A DNA stretch of 13,740 nt. Origin: Pseudomonadota bacterium. GTDB taxonomy: Bacteria > Desulfobacterota > JADFVX01. How positions within the stretch are numbered: position 1 is the stretch's first letter; each line of letters starts with the position of its first letter. Location: NCBI GenBank assembly GCA_015222555.1, contig JADFVM010000287.1, positions 1-13,740 of the forward strand, given 5' to 3'. Under the pieces are notes generated by a model. It was not told where the DNA came from. It saw nothing but the letters and a program-made list of their open reading frames with translations, and searched no databases. The position numbers and the translations under genes are program-made. Shown here one piece after another: positions 7,024 to 13,386 of this stretch.

Positions 7024-8701
7024 TCTTTTCTAACATCTCCCAGGCATGTTCTTTAGTTTTTTCTGTAATGTCGATACCCCCAAGCATTCTGGCCACCTCC
7101 TCAACTCTTTGGCCAGCATCAAGCCTTTCTATGTTTGTAAAGGTCCGCCCTGCCTTGATATTTTTCGAAACTTTGTAATGAGCATCACCCAATGCGGCAA
7201 TTTGAGGAAGGTGGGTAATACAAATGACATGGGCGCCCTTTGAGACATTCTTGATCTTTCTGCCGACAACTTCAGCCGTCCCTCCGCCAATTCCTGAGTC
7301 AACTTCATCAAATATGAGTGTGGGCATTTTGCTTTCTCCAAGGATACAGCCCTTAAGTGCCAGCATAATCCTGGAAAGTTCACCTCCCGAGGCGATCCTG
7401 GCAAGCGGTTTTGGTTCTTCCCCCGGATTTGTGGAAAGATAGAACTCAATTTCTTCCAGGCCATTTTCACACAGAATTTCGTCATTTTGCCCCCCTTCTG
7501 CTAAAAGCGAACTGAAGCGGATATCAAAGTGCGTTTCTTTCATTCCAAGTTCTTCAAGTTCTTTTTTCATCTTTTTAGAAAGTGTAGCTGCCGCCTCTTT
7601 TCTTTTTGAAGATAACCTTCTGGCCAGTTCCGCAGAATGAGTCCATCTTTCCCCCAGTTTTTCTTCTATCTCGTCAGTTGTTGCCCCGCTGTCTTTAATG
7701 CTTTCCAACTCGGCTTCAATACGCTTTGCAGACGTTATGACATCATCCGTCGTTGGACCATATTTTTTCAGAATTTTTTCCAGATAAAGAAGCCGTTCTT
7801 CCACCACGTCCAGCCTCACCGGATCAACGGTGATGTTGCTTCCATAGTCTCTCAACGACAAGGCGGCATCTTCCATCTGAAAGAGAATATTTTCCAGAGT
7901 CTCCACCGTACCAAGGAGTTGGCTGTCTATGGCCGCACAATCTCTCGTCCGGGCAATGACTTTACTTAATTGTGTAATAAGTGCGTTTTCTGAAGCATAA
8001 ATGACATCATCGCCATGAGCTGCACCACCTGCAAGTTTCTCAGCATTGATGAGAATGCTCCTCTCCTCCTTAAGATGTTCATCTTCATGAGGTTCAATGC
8101 TAGCGCTTTCTATTTCATCAAGCTGAAAGGTAAGCAGATCAAGCCTCTCTTCATGGTTCTTCTCAGCCTCTCTCATGCCGTCCAGCTTCTTTTTTAACTT
8201 CTTCCAGCCTCGGTAGGCCTCCTGATATTTCTCACGTTCTCCATCCAGCTTTCCATAACTGTCCAAGAAATAAAGGTGATGGTCAGGTCTTAAAAGGGTC
8301 TGGTGTTCATGCTGGCTTGAGATACTGATAAGGTTTTCTGTAATCCCCGAAAGCATTCCGATTGTTGACAGTGTGCCGTTAATATAAACCCTGTTTTTCC
8401 CTTCCTGCGAGATAACTCGCCTGATCAGTAACTCATCATCGGCATCCATTCCAAGCGCATCCAAGCTCTCCCTTATGCGCATTTCCCCCGCGAGGCAAAA
8501 GACCGCTTCCACTGAGGCCTCTTTTTCACCGCTTCTCACAAGACCGGTGGAGGCCCTGTCGCCTAAAATAAGGTTGACCGCCTGTATAATGATGGATTTC
8601 CCTGCACCCGTCTCACCGGTAAGAACATTCATTCCTGACTGAAAAGAGAAATCGAGGCTTTCTATGATGGCAAAATTCTTTATGCGTAATTCTGAAAGCA
8701 T
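7016..8701 (-). CDS. recN: DNA repair protein RecN
   Basis: RecN is an SMC-like ATPase that helps recombinational repair of double-strand breaks on the nucleoid. The 561-residue length and motif order fit: Walker A GETGAGKS at 29-36, a central coiled coil (~150-385), ABC signature ASGGELSR at 437-444, Walker B LIFDEVDSG with Asp465-Glu466, and the H-loop ITHLPQIAA with His497. The start MLSELRIKNFAII is the family norm. No good ribosome site precedes ATG 8701: only GGA, ten bases upstream and inside the inserted element. That element (8706-8886) separates the start codon from a strong promoter-like sequence at 8947-8975, and the base pairs around the start codon are duplicated on its far side. 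The stop overlaps the ArgA-like gene. Expression may therefore be altered compared with relatives. Confidence 0.97.
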   Translation of the reverse strand: MLSELRIKNFAIIESLDFSFQSGMNVLTGETGAGKSIIIQAVNLILGDRASTGLVRSGEKEASVEAVFCLAGEMRIRESLDALGMDADDELLIRRVISQEGKNRVYINGTLSTIGMLSGITENLISISSQHEHQTLLRPDHHLYFLDSYGKLDGEREKYQEAYRGWKKLKKKLDGMREAEKNHEERLDLLTFQLDEIESASIEPHEDEHLKEERSILINAEKLAGGAAHGDDVIYASENALITQLSKVIARTRDCAAIDSQLLGTVETLENILFQMEDAALSLRDYGSNITVDPVRLDVVEERLLYLEKILKKYGPTTDDVITSAKRIEAELESIKDSGATTDEIEEKLGERWTHSAELARRLSSKRKEAAATLSKKMKKELEELGMKETHFDIRFSSLLAEGGQNDEILCENGLEEIEFYLSTNPGEEPKPLARIASGGELSRIMLALKGCILGESKMPTLIFDEVDSGIGGGTAEVVGRKIKNVSKGAHVICITHLPQIAALGDAHYKVSKNIKAGRTFTNIERLDAGQRVEEVARMLGGIDITEKTKEHAWEMLEKNA

Positions 8702-8705
8702 GTAA
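8693..8705. repeat. Direct repeat, left copy (recN start)
   Basis: TGAAAGCATGTAA. It matches 8887-8899 at 12 of 13 positions. On the minus strand it contains the recN ATG, so this is the functional copy. The pair brackets the 181-bp element exactly, as a target-site duplication would. Confidence 0.7.
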
Positions 8706-8750
8706 GCATTGTCCGGTTAAGTTTTTGCTATGACAAAGTTAATTAAATGT

Positions 8751-8826
8751 GTCATGCCCGAGTGCTTTTATCGGGCATCCAGAAAGCCTGAGTCATGGAT
8801 TCCCGCTTAAAAAATGCGGGAATGAC
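8751..8826. repeat. Nested double-hairpin palindromic repeat
   Basis: Outer arms GTCATGCCCG (8751-8760) and CGGGAATGAC (8817-8826) are inverted repeats with one mismatch. Inside are two hairpins of matching design: ATGCCCGA/TCGGGCAT (8754-8761, 8771-8778) and ATTCCCGC/GCGGGAAT (8799-8806, 8816-8823), each an 8-bp stem with a 9-base loop. The GGATTCCCGC...GCGGGAATGAC pattern resembles REP-like dispersed repeats seen in many proteobacterial genomes; that resemblance is from memory. No T-run follows on either strand, so it is not an obvious terminator. Confidence 0.65.
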
Positions 8827-8842
8827 AGAACTTTGAGGTTCT

Positions 8843-8885
8843 CATTGTCCAGATTAGTTGCACGCAACTTTCTAACCGGACAATG
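8843..8885. repeat. Imperfect hairpin at element's right end
   Basis: CATTGTCC (8843-8850) pairs with GGACAATG (8878-8885). Inside, TTA/TAA and GTTG/CAAC extend an imperfect stem around the loop CACG (8861-8864). CATTGTCC is also part of the left terminal repeat (8707-8714), so the right end can fold either locally or with the left end. Confidence 0.5.
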
Positions 8886-8886
8886 C

Positions 8887-8899
8887 TGAAAGTATGTAA
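8887..8899. repeat. Direct repeat, right copy
   Basis: TGAAAGTATGTAA. It is the counterpart of 8693-8705. On the minus strand the recN ATG is ATA in this copy, so it cannot serve as an ATG start. The rest of the gap (8900-8946) is AT-rich and holds nothing else I recognise. Confidence 0.7.
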
Positions 8900-8946
8900 A
8901 AAGATGTCATCATTTAAAGCTTATTAAAATAATCGTCAGGTTGTTG

Positions 8947-8975
8947 ATATTAGACAAGAAATAAACCATTGTCAA
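8947..8975 (-). promoter_or_regulatory. Predicted sigma-70 promoter for recN
   Basis: On the minus strand a perfect TTGACA (8975-8970), a 17-base spacer, and TAATAT (8952-8947, 4 of 6) point toward recN. Transcription would start near 8940, giving a leader of about 240 bases; without the inserted element and one duplicate it would be about 45. It begins just after the Nudix stop, so recN need not depend on Nudix transcription. I could not identify a LexA box with confidence; a TTGT/ACAA dyad overlaps the -10 box. Confidence 0.6.
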
Positions 8976-9003
8976 ACCAATAATCCATGCTTTTTCTCTG
9001 GCT

Positions 9004-9522
9004 TTAAAGGATGGTTTTGCTGGCAAGAAGAAGGGCCAGCATCGTCTTTGAATCCATGATTTCTCCACTGTACACCTTTTCCAGGGCCACACTGAAGGGC
9101 AGCCTCTCCACCTGTAAATATTCATCCGCTTCCAATTCTTGACGGCAGACGGTCAGATCTTTTGCCAAATAAAGATGTATCACCTCTGTGCAAAAGCCGG
9201 GTGTAGAAAAAAACTCACCCAGTTTTTCCATCGTGCCGGCAATGACACCTCCTTCCTCCTGCAGTTCGCGGTATGCGCAATTTTGGGGATCTTCTCCATC
9301 ATCTATCCTGCCGGCCGGTATTTCCCATATTATGCCGCCGGTAGCATGACGAAACTGACGGATCATCAATACATCCCCGTTATCATAAAAAGGCAGTGCC
9401 GCAGCGCCTCCCGGATGCCTGATTATTTCAAGATCGACCTCTTTTCCATTGGGCAGGGTCGCTTTCTCCAGATGAATATCGAGAACCTTACCGCCATATA
9501 TTTTTTGATTTTTGACATTCAT
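9004..9522 (-). CDS. Nudix hydrolase, ADP-ribose pyrophosphatase type
   Basis: A Nudix enzyme of about 172 residues. With numbering from the TTG codon at 9531, the Nudix box spans 74-96 and fits G-x5-E-x7-REU-xEE-x-GU, ending in RELQEEGGV. These residues bind the metal that cleaves nucleoside diphosphate-X compounds to nucleotide plus phosphate ester. The preceding strand WEIPAGR and the following STPGFCTE segment are typical of ADP-ribose/ADP-sugar pyrophosphatases (NudF-like), so ADP-ribose is the likeliest substrate; a role on ADP-glucose is conceivable but glgC is far away. The start is uncertain: ATG at 9522 or an in-frame TTG at 9531, neither with a good ribosome site. I prefer the ATG. 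It precedes recN on the same strand, separated by the repeat-filled gap, and diverges from nifU. Confidence 0.92.
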   Translation of the reverse strand: MNVKNQKIYGGKVLDIHLEKATLPNGKEVDLEIIRHPGGAAALPFYDNGDVLMIRQFRHATGGIIWEIPAGRIDDGEDPQNCAYRELQEEGGVIAGTMEKLGEFFSTPGFCTEVIHLYLAKDLTVCRQELEADEYLQVERLPFSVALEKVYSGEIMDSKTMLALLLASKTIL

Positions 9523-9662
9523 AATCTGCAAATCAATTCTTTTTCATATTTATTAGCAGAAACCATGGGTTCTTGCATCATTCATCAATGTATCTGATAT
9601 TCATTTTCAAACAATTAAAACTTTTTCGGCCTTCGAGCATCGAAAGGAGAAGTATAACATAC

Positions 9663-9691
9663 TTGCTTTTTACAAACGCTATGATTAAAAT
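9663..9691 (+). promoter_or_regulatory. Candidate promoter for nifU
   Basis: TTGCTT (9663-9668), a 17-base spacer and TAAAAT (9686-9691, 5 of 6) lie 27 bases before the nifU ATG, which has a strong GGAGGA ribosome site. The -35 box is weak. I found no convincing IscR-type operator in this divergent gap (9532-9718), which is otherwise AT-rich and without genes. Confidence 0.4.
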
Positions 9692-9718
9692 GATGACATT
9701 GAAAATTGGAGGAGTATC

Positions 9719-10579
9719 ATGTGGGATTATACCGATAAAGTAAAAGAATATTTTTTGCACCCGAAAAATGTGGGTGTTATTGAAAACCCCGATGCAGTCG
9801 GTGACGTCGGCTCAATCAGTTGCGGAGATGCACTGAAGCTCATGCTTAAAATAGAAGAGGGAACGGAGAAAATACTTGACGCCAAGTTTCAGACCTTCGG
9901 TTGTGGAAGCGCCATTGCCTCTTCATCTGTTCTGACTGAAATGATTATAGGGAGAACCATCCCCGAAGCAGAAGTCATCACAAATCAGGATATTGCAGAC
10001 TTTCTTGGCGGACTGCCAAAGGAAAAGATGCATTGTTCCGTCATGGGAAAAGAGGCGCTCGATGCGGCCATTGCCGATTACAGGGGAATAGACCTTAAGC
10101 ACATTGAAGAAGAGGAAGGTCCTCTTGTTTGTCAATGCTTTGGCATCCACGAAAAATTCATTGAAAAAACGGTCACGGAAAACGATCTGAGAACCGTTGA
10201 AGATGTCACAAACTACACCAAGGCGGGAGGTGGATGTCAGACCTGTCATCCGGCCATTGAGGATATTATAGAAAGAGTCTGGAAGGTAAAGGGACAGGAG
10301 GTCCATGTAAAGGAAGAGGTCCCCAGGAAAAAACCGTCCATGACCAACCTTCAGAAAATCTCGCTCATATCGGAAACCATTGAGAAAGAGATCAGGCCGG
10401 CCCTCAAGCAGGATGGCGGAGATATTGAGCTCATTGACATTGATGGCAATGAGGTGATAGTTGCACTAAGAGGCCAGTGTTCATCATGCGTCAGCGCCTA
10501 TTATACGGTGGAAAGTATTGAAGAGAAGCTGAGGGAAATGGTATCCCCCGACATTGTTATACAATTACAGTCTGATTAA
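9719..10579 (+). CDS. nifU: Fe-S cluster assembly scaffold NifU
   Basis: A 286-residue three-domain NifU that receives sulfur from NifS, builds Fe-S clusters and passes them to apoproteins. The N-terminal IscU-like domain has Cys35, Asp37, Cys62 and Cys106. The central BFD-like ferredoxin domain has Cys138, Cys140, Cys173 and Cys176, which hold a permanent [2Fe-2S] cluster in the family. The C-terminal Nfu-like domain (~212-286) has the CSSC motif, Cys254 and Cys257. All nine family cysteines are present, so the protein should be fully functional. A GGAGGA ribosome site precedes the ATG. nifS follows after a 207-base gap. There are no nitrogenase genes here, so this is better read as a general-purpose NIF-type system than as part of nitrogen fixation. 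Confidence 0.96.
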   Translation: MWDYTDKVKEYFLHPKNVGVIENPDAVGDVGSISCGDALKLMLKIEEGTEKILDAKFQTFGCGSAIASSSVLTEMIIGRTIPEAEVITNQDIADFLGGLPKEKMHCSVMGKEALDAAIADYRGIDLKHIEEEEGPLVCQCFGIHEKFIEKTVTENDLRTVEDVTNYTKAGGGCQTCHPAIEDIIERVWKVKGQEVHVKEEVPRKKPSMTNLQKISLISETIEKEIRPALKQDGGDIELIDIDGNEVIVALRGQCSSCVSAYYTVESIEEKLREMVSPDIVIQLQSD

Positions 10580-10786
10580 GGATCCTTCAACACAATATTG
10601 ACCTGGCCCGGATGAACCGGACTATTTTCGGTACCCCCTTGAGGGGTGTAAGTGCCTTCACGAAATCAAGTCTTCGTAGCATGTCTTCTGAGGGCGATTG
10701 TGCGAAGCTAAATAATATTCTGCCAGAAAATCGCGGAATATTATTTCTAAGTTACTAACATTGACTATTAACTGAGGAGAAATCGC
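10580..10786. other. Structured nifU-nifS intergenic region
   Basis: No gene is visible. Three inverted repeats occur in order. ACCCC/GGGGT lies at 10633-10637 and 10643-10647. GCCTTCA/TGAGGGC (10654-10660, 10689-10695, one G-U pair) encloses ACGAA/TTCGT (10660-10664, 10673-10677). A perfect 11-bp pair, AAATAATATTC/GAATATTATTT (10710-10720, 10736-10746), surrounds a 15-base loop. The last could be a dyad operator or a hairpin in the nifS leader. None has a terminator T-run. The 8-mer AACCGGAC near 10614-10621 also occurs in the right terminal repeat of the recN-leader element. Function unknown. Confidence 0.5.
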
Positions 10787-10789
10787 TTG
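10774..10789 (+). promoter_or_regulatory. Ribosome site selecting a TTG start for nifS
   Basis: GAGGAG (10774-10779) is spaced 7 bases from TTG at 10787-10789. The first in-frame ATG (10808) is about 28 bases from this site and has none of its own, so TTG is the likely start codon. TTG starts usually lower translation, and this may keep NifS below NifU. Confidence 0.7.
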
Positions 10790-11989
10790 AATACTAACGT
10801 AATATATATGGATAATAATGCCACTACCAAAGTGGCTGAGGAAGTCTTTGAAGAAATGAAACCCTACCTCACTGACCTTTACGGGAATCCCTCAAGTATG
10901 CATACCTTTGGTGGACAGGTTGGAAGGAAGGTTGACGAAGCCAGAGATAGAGTAGCTAACGTACTCGGGGCAGAATATTCAACGGAAATCATTTTCACAA
11001 GCTGCGGCACTGAAAGTAACAGCACGGCTATCTTTTCAGCCTTGCAGGCCTACCCTGACAGAAAAGAGATCATAACAACCAGGGTCGAGCACCCGGCCAT
11101 CCTTTCCCTCGCACCCTATCTTGAAAGGCAGGGCATTGCAGTCGTTGAATTGAAGGTAGACAGCAAAGGGATGCTTGACCTTAACGAATATTCTCATTTT
11201 CTTAACGAAAATACGGCCCTTGTTTCAATTATGATGGCCAACAATGAAACAGGCGTGATCTTTCCGGTAGAAGAGATGGCAAGAATGGCCAGGGAGCGGG
11301 GCGTCCTTTTTCATACTGACGCCGTCCAGGCCGTAGGGAAAATTCCCATAAACATGAAAGACAGCGCTATCGATATGTTGTCCCTTTCCGGTCACAAGCT
11401 TCACGCGCCAAAAGGTGTAGGCGCACTCTATGTTAGAAGAGGCACAAAATTCCGGCCCTTTTTAAGAGGGGGACATCAGGAGAAAAACAGAAGAGCCGGC
11501 ACGGAAAACGTTGCCTCCATTATTGCGCTGGGCAAGGCCGTTGAACTGGCGGCAGGACGTCTTACTGAAGAAAACACTGTCGTTCGGGAGATAAGAGACA
11601 GGCTTGAAAATGGAATTCTGGAAAGAGTGCCCAGGGCGATTGTCAATGGCGATCGTGAAAACAGGCTACCCAACACAACAAATATCAGTTTTGAATATGT
11701 TGAAGGTGAGGGGATTTTGCTACTTCTGAACGAACTCAACATTGCCGCTTCATCAGGATCGGCCTGCACATCGGGATCACTGGAACCGTCCCACGTTTTA
11801 AGAGCAATGGGTGTTCCCTTTACCGCTGCTCACGGGTCTATCAGGTTCTCCCTAAGCTGTTACAACACAATGGAAGAAGCGGATTATGTCATTGAAAATC
11901 TCCCTCTCATCATTGAACGACTTCGCGCCATCTCACCTTACTGGAAAGACGGGCAGCCTATCATGGAGTTTGAGCCAACTTATGGGTAA
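10787..11989 (+). CDS. nifS: Cysteine desulfurase NifS
   Basis: A 400-residue PLP enzyme that converts cysteine to alanine and delivers persulfide sulfur to NifU. Visible residues: substrate-side MDNNATT at 8-14, VEH with His102 stacking on PLP, HTDAVQ with Asp178, the Schiff-base Lys204 in LSGHKLHAPKG, RAGTEN at 236-241, and the catalytic Cys327 in SSGSACTSGSLEPSHVL. The short loop after Cys327 and overall fit are NifS-like, class I (IscS/NifS group). The start is TTG at 10787 because a GAGGAG site lies 7 bases before it. It follows nifU and precedes the PIN-PhoH gene by 54 bases, so the three may share a transcript. Nothing appears damaged. Confidence 0.96.
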   Translation: MNTNVIYMDNNATTKVAEEVFEEMKPYLTDLYGNPSSMHTFGGQVGRKVDEARDRVANVLGAEYSTEIIFTSCGTESNSTAIFSALQAYPDRKEIITTRVEHPAILSLAPYLERQGIAVVELKVDSKGMLDLNEYSHFLNENTALVSIMMANNETGVIFPVEEMARMARERGVLFHTDAVQAVGKIPINMKDSAIDMLSLSGHKLHAPKGVGALYVRRGTKFRPFLRGGHQEKNRRAGTENVASIIALGKAVELAAGRLTEENTVVREIRDRLENGILERVPRAIVNGDRENRLPNTTNISFEYVEGEGILLLLNELNIAASSGSACTSGSLEPSHVLRAMGVPFTAAHGSIRFSLSCYNTMEEADYVIENLPLIIERLRAISPYWKDGQPIMEFEPTYG

Positions 11990-12043
11990 TTATTTAAGGG
12001 ACCTAATACGTCACAGTCCTGCCCCTTTCGAAAGAGTCTATTC

Positions 12044-13369
12044 ATGAAAAAATATTATGTATTGGACACAAATGTTCTTCTCCATGATGTCAATTCCCTC
12101 TATGCCTTTGCAGATAACGATGTAGTCATTCCCATCGTTGTCATTGAAGAGCTGGATCGCTTCAAAAAAGATCTCAATGAAATCGGTCGAAACGCCAGGC
12201 AAGTATCGCGCATCCTTGACACCTTAAGGTCGAAAGGCCCTCTTTATAAAGGTATTGACCTTGAGAACGGGGGAACGATCAGGGTTTTTATCCCTGCGCA
12301 GAGAACAAGTCATCTGCCTCCGGAATTGATCATTGACAAAGCAGACAACCAGATTCTTTGTGTTGCCATGGATCTTAAGGAGAACAGTGATAAACCAGTC
12401 ATTCTCATTACTAAAGATACTAATCTCAGAATAAAGGCGGACGCCCTCGGTCTTCAGGCCAAAGACTATGAAGTAGACAGGGTGGAAATAAGTGAGCTCT
12501 ATGAAGGTATTACAAAACTAACTGTATCGAAATCCAAGATTGATGATTTTTATGAGACGGGAAGCATGAAACTTGAGGGAACTGAAGCGCACCCTCATGA
12601 AGGATTTATACTTGTAGATGAAAACAATGAGAAACATACGGCCCTTGCCCGTTTTGATAAAGAGTCAAACTGCCTTACCCCTCTCAACGTAGCAAAAGAC
12701 AGTATCTGGTCCATCTATCCAAGAAATGCCGAGCAGAGGTTTGCCATGGATCTCCTTCTCGATGACTCCATTAAACTTGTCTCCCTTGCCGGAAAGGCGG
12801 GTACAGGAAAAACGCTGATTGCCCTTGCTGTGGGTCTGAGAAAAGTTGTTGACGAAGAGGTATATCATCGTCTGCTCGTTTCCCGGCCCATCTTTCCTAT
12901 GGGAAGGGATATAGGTTATCTTCCAGGAGACATAAAGGAGAAACTTACTCCCTGGATGCAACCGATATTTGACAACCTTGAGCTTATATTTGGGACCGAT
13001 GGCAAGGGAAAGAGAAAGCGGGAGGGCAAACATCAAAGATATACGGAGTTAATGGGTGAAGGAATTTTAGAGATTGAACCGCTCACCTATATCAGGGGGC
13101 GAAGCATACCGAATCAATATTTAATTATTGATGAGGCTCAAAACCTGACCCCCCATGAGATCAAAACCATCATCACACGTGCCGGCGATAATACAAAAGT
13201 TGTCATTACAGGTGATCCCTACCAGATTGACAACCCCTACATCGACTCATCAAGCAACGGCCTGACTTATGTTGTGGAACGATTTAAAAATGAAGAGATC
13301 GCTGGCCACGCCACTCTTTCCAAAGGGGAGCGCTCCGAGCTGGCAGAGGTTGCAGCCAACATTCTCTGA
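12044..13369 (+). CDS. PIN-PhoH family ATPase (PhoH2/YlaK type)
   Basis: A 441-residue fusion of an N-terminal PIN ribonuclease-fold domain (~1-150) and a C-terminal PhoH ATPase domain (~225-441). PIN acidic residues are present: Asp8 in LDTNVLLHD, Glu35/Glu36 in IEELDRF, Asp98/Asp101 in DKADNQIL and Asp125 in TKDTNLR. The ATPase has Walker A GKAGTGKT at 250-257, IDEAQN as Walker B with Asp363-Glu364, and a TGDPYQID segment with GD at 390-391. PhoH2 proteins have been described as RNA-unwinding/ribonuclease enzymes; the exact substrate is not known from sequence. The ribosome site is weak (GAAAGAG, 7 bases before ATG). It is 54 bases after nifS in the same direction, and its end is 17 bases from the convergent gene at the right edge. 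No antitoxin-like small gene precedes it. Confidence 0.94.
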   Translation: MKKYYVLDTNVLLHDVNSLYAFADNDVVIPIVVIEELDRFKKDLNEIGRNARQVSRILDTLRSKGPLYKGIDLENGGTIRVFIPAQRTSHLPPELIIDKADNQILCVAMDLKENSDKPVILITKDTNLRIKADALGLQAKDYEVDRVEISELYEGITKLTVSKSKIDDFYETGSMKLEGTEAHPHEGFILVDENNEKHTALARFDKESNCLTPLNVAKDSIWSIYPRNAEQRFAMDLLLDDSIKLVSLAGKAGTGKTLIALAVGLRKVVDEEVYHRLLVSRPIFPMGRDIGYLPGDIKEKLTPWMQPIFDNLELIFGTDGKGKRKREGKHQRYTELMGEGILEIEPLTYIRGRSIPNQYLIIDEAQNLTPHEIKTIITRAGDNTKVVITGDPYQIDNPYIDSSSNGLTYVVERFKNEEIAGHATLSKGERSELAEVAANIL

Positions 13370-13386
13370 CGTCATTGCCTGCAAGC

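Larger units (their letters stand above)
8706..8886. mobile_element. MITE-like element with 14-bp inverted repeats
   Basis: Perfect terminal inverted repeats GCATTGTCCGGTTA (8706-8719) and TAACCGGACAATGC (8873-8886) enclose 181 bp with no plausible gene. Direct repeats of 13 bp abut both ends (8693-8705 and 8887-8899). This is the anatomy of a non-autonomous transposable element with target-site duplication; a long duplication of this size is known from some IS4-type families, but no transposase is present and I cannot assign a family. A second palindromic repeat (8751-8826) lies within it, and CATTGTCC recurs internally at 8843-8850. The element fills most of the predicted recN leader. Confidence 0.6.

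Noticed and set aside
8751..8826. Rho-independent terminator between Nudix and recN
   Set aside because: The hairpins are strong but neither strand has a T-run after the stem; a dispersed repeat explains them better.
8947..8963. SOS (LexA) box at the recN promoter
   Set aside because: A TTGT/ACAA dyad overlaps the -10 box, but it matches no LexA consensus I can state with confidence.
9139..9597. 152-residue rightward frame over the Nudix gene
   Set aside because: It is antisense to the Nudix box coding region, rich in Cys and Ile as shadow frames often are, and has no family resemblance.
9719..11989. Nitrogen-fixation island
   Set aside because: Only nifU and nifS are present; no nifHDK, nifE/N/B or regulators, and the neighbours are housekeeping genes.
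12044..13369. PIN-PhoH gene as a toxin of a toxin-antitoxin pair
   Set aside because: PhoH2 genes in some bacteria have a small upstream antitoxin gene; the 54-base gap after nifS has no room for one.
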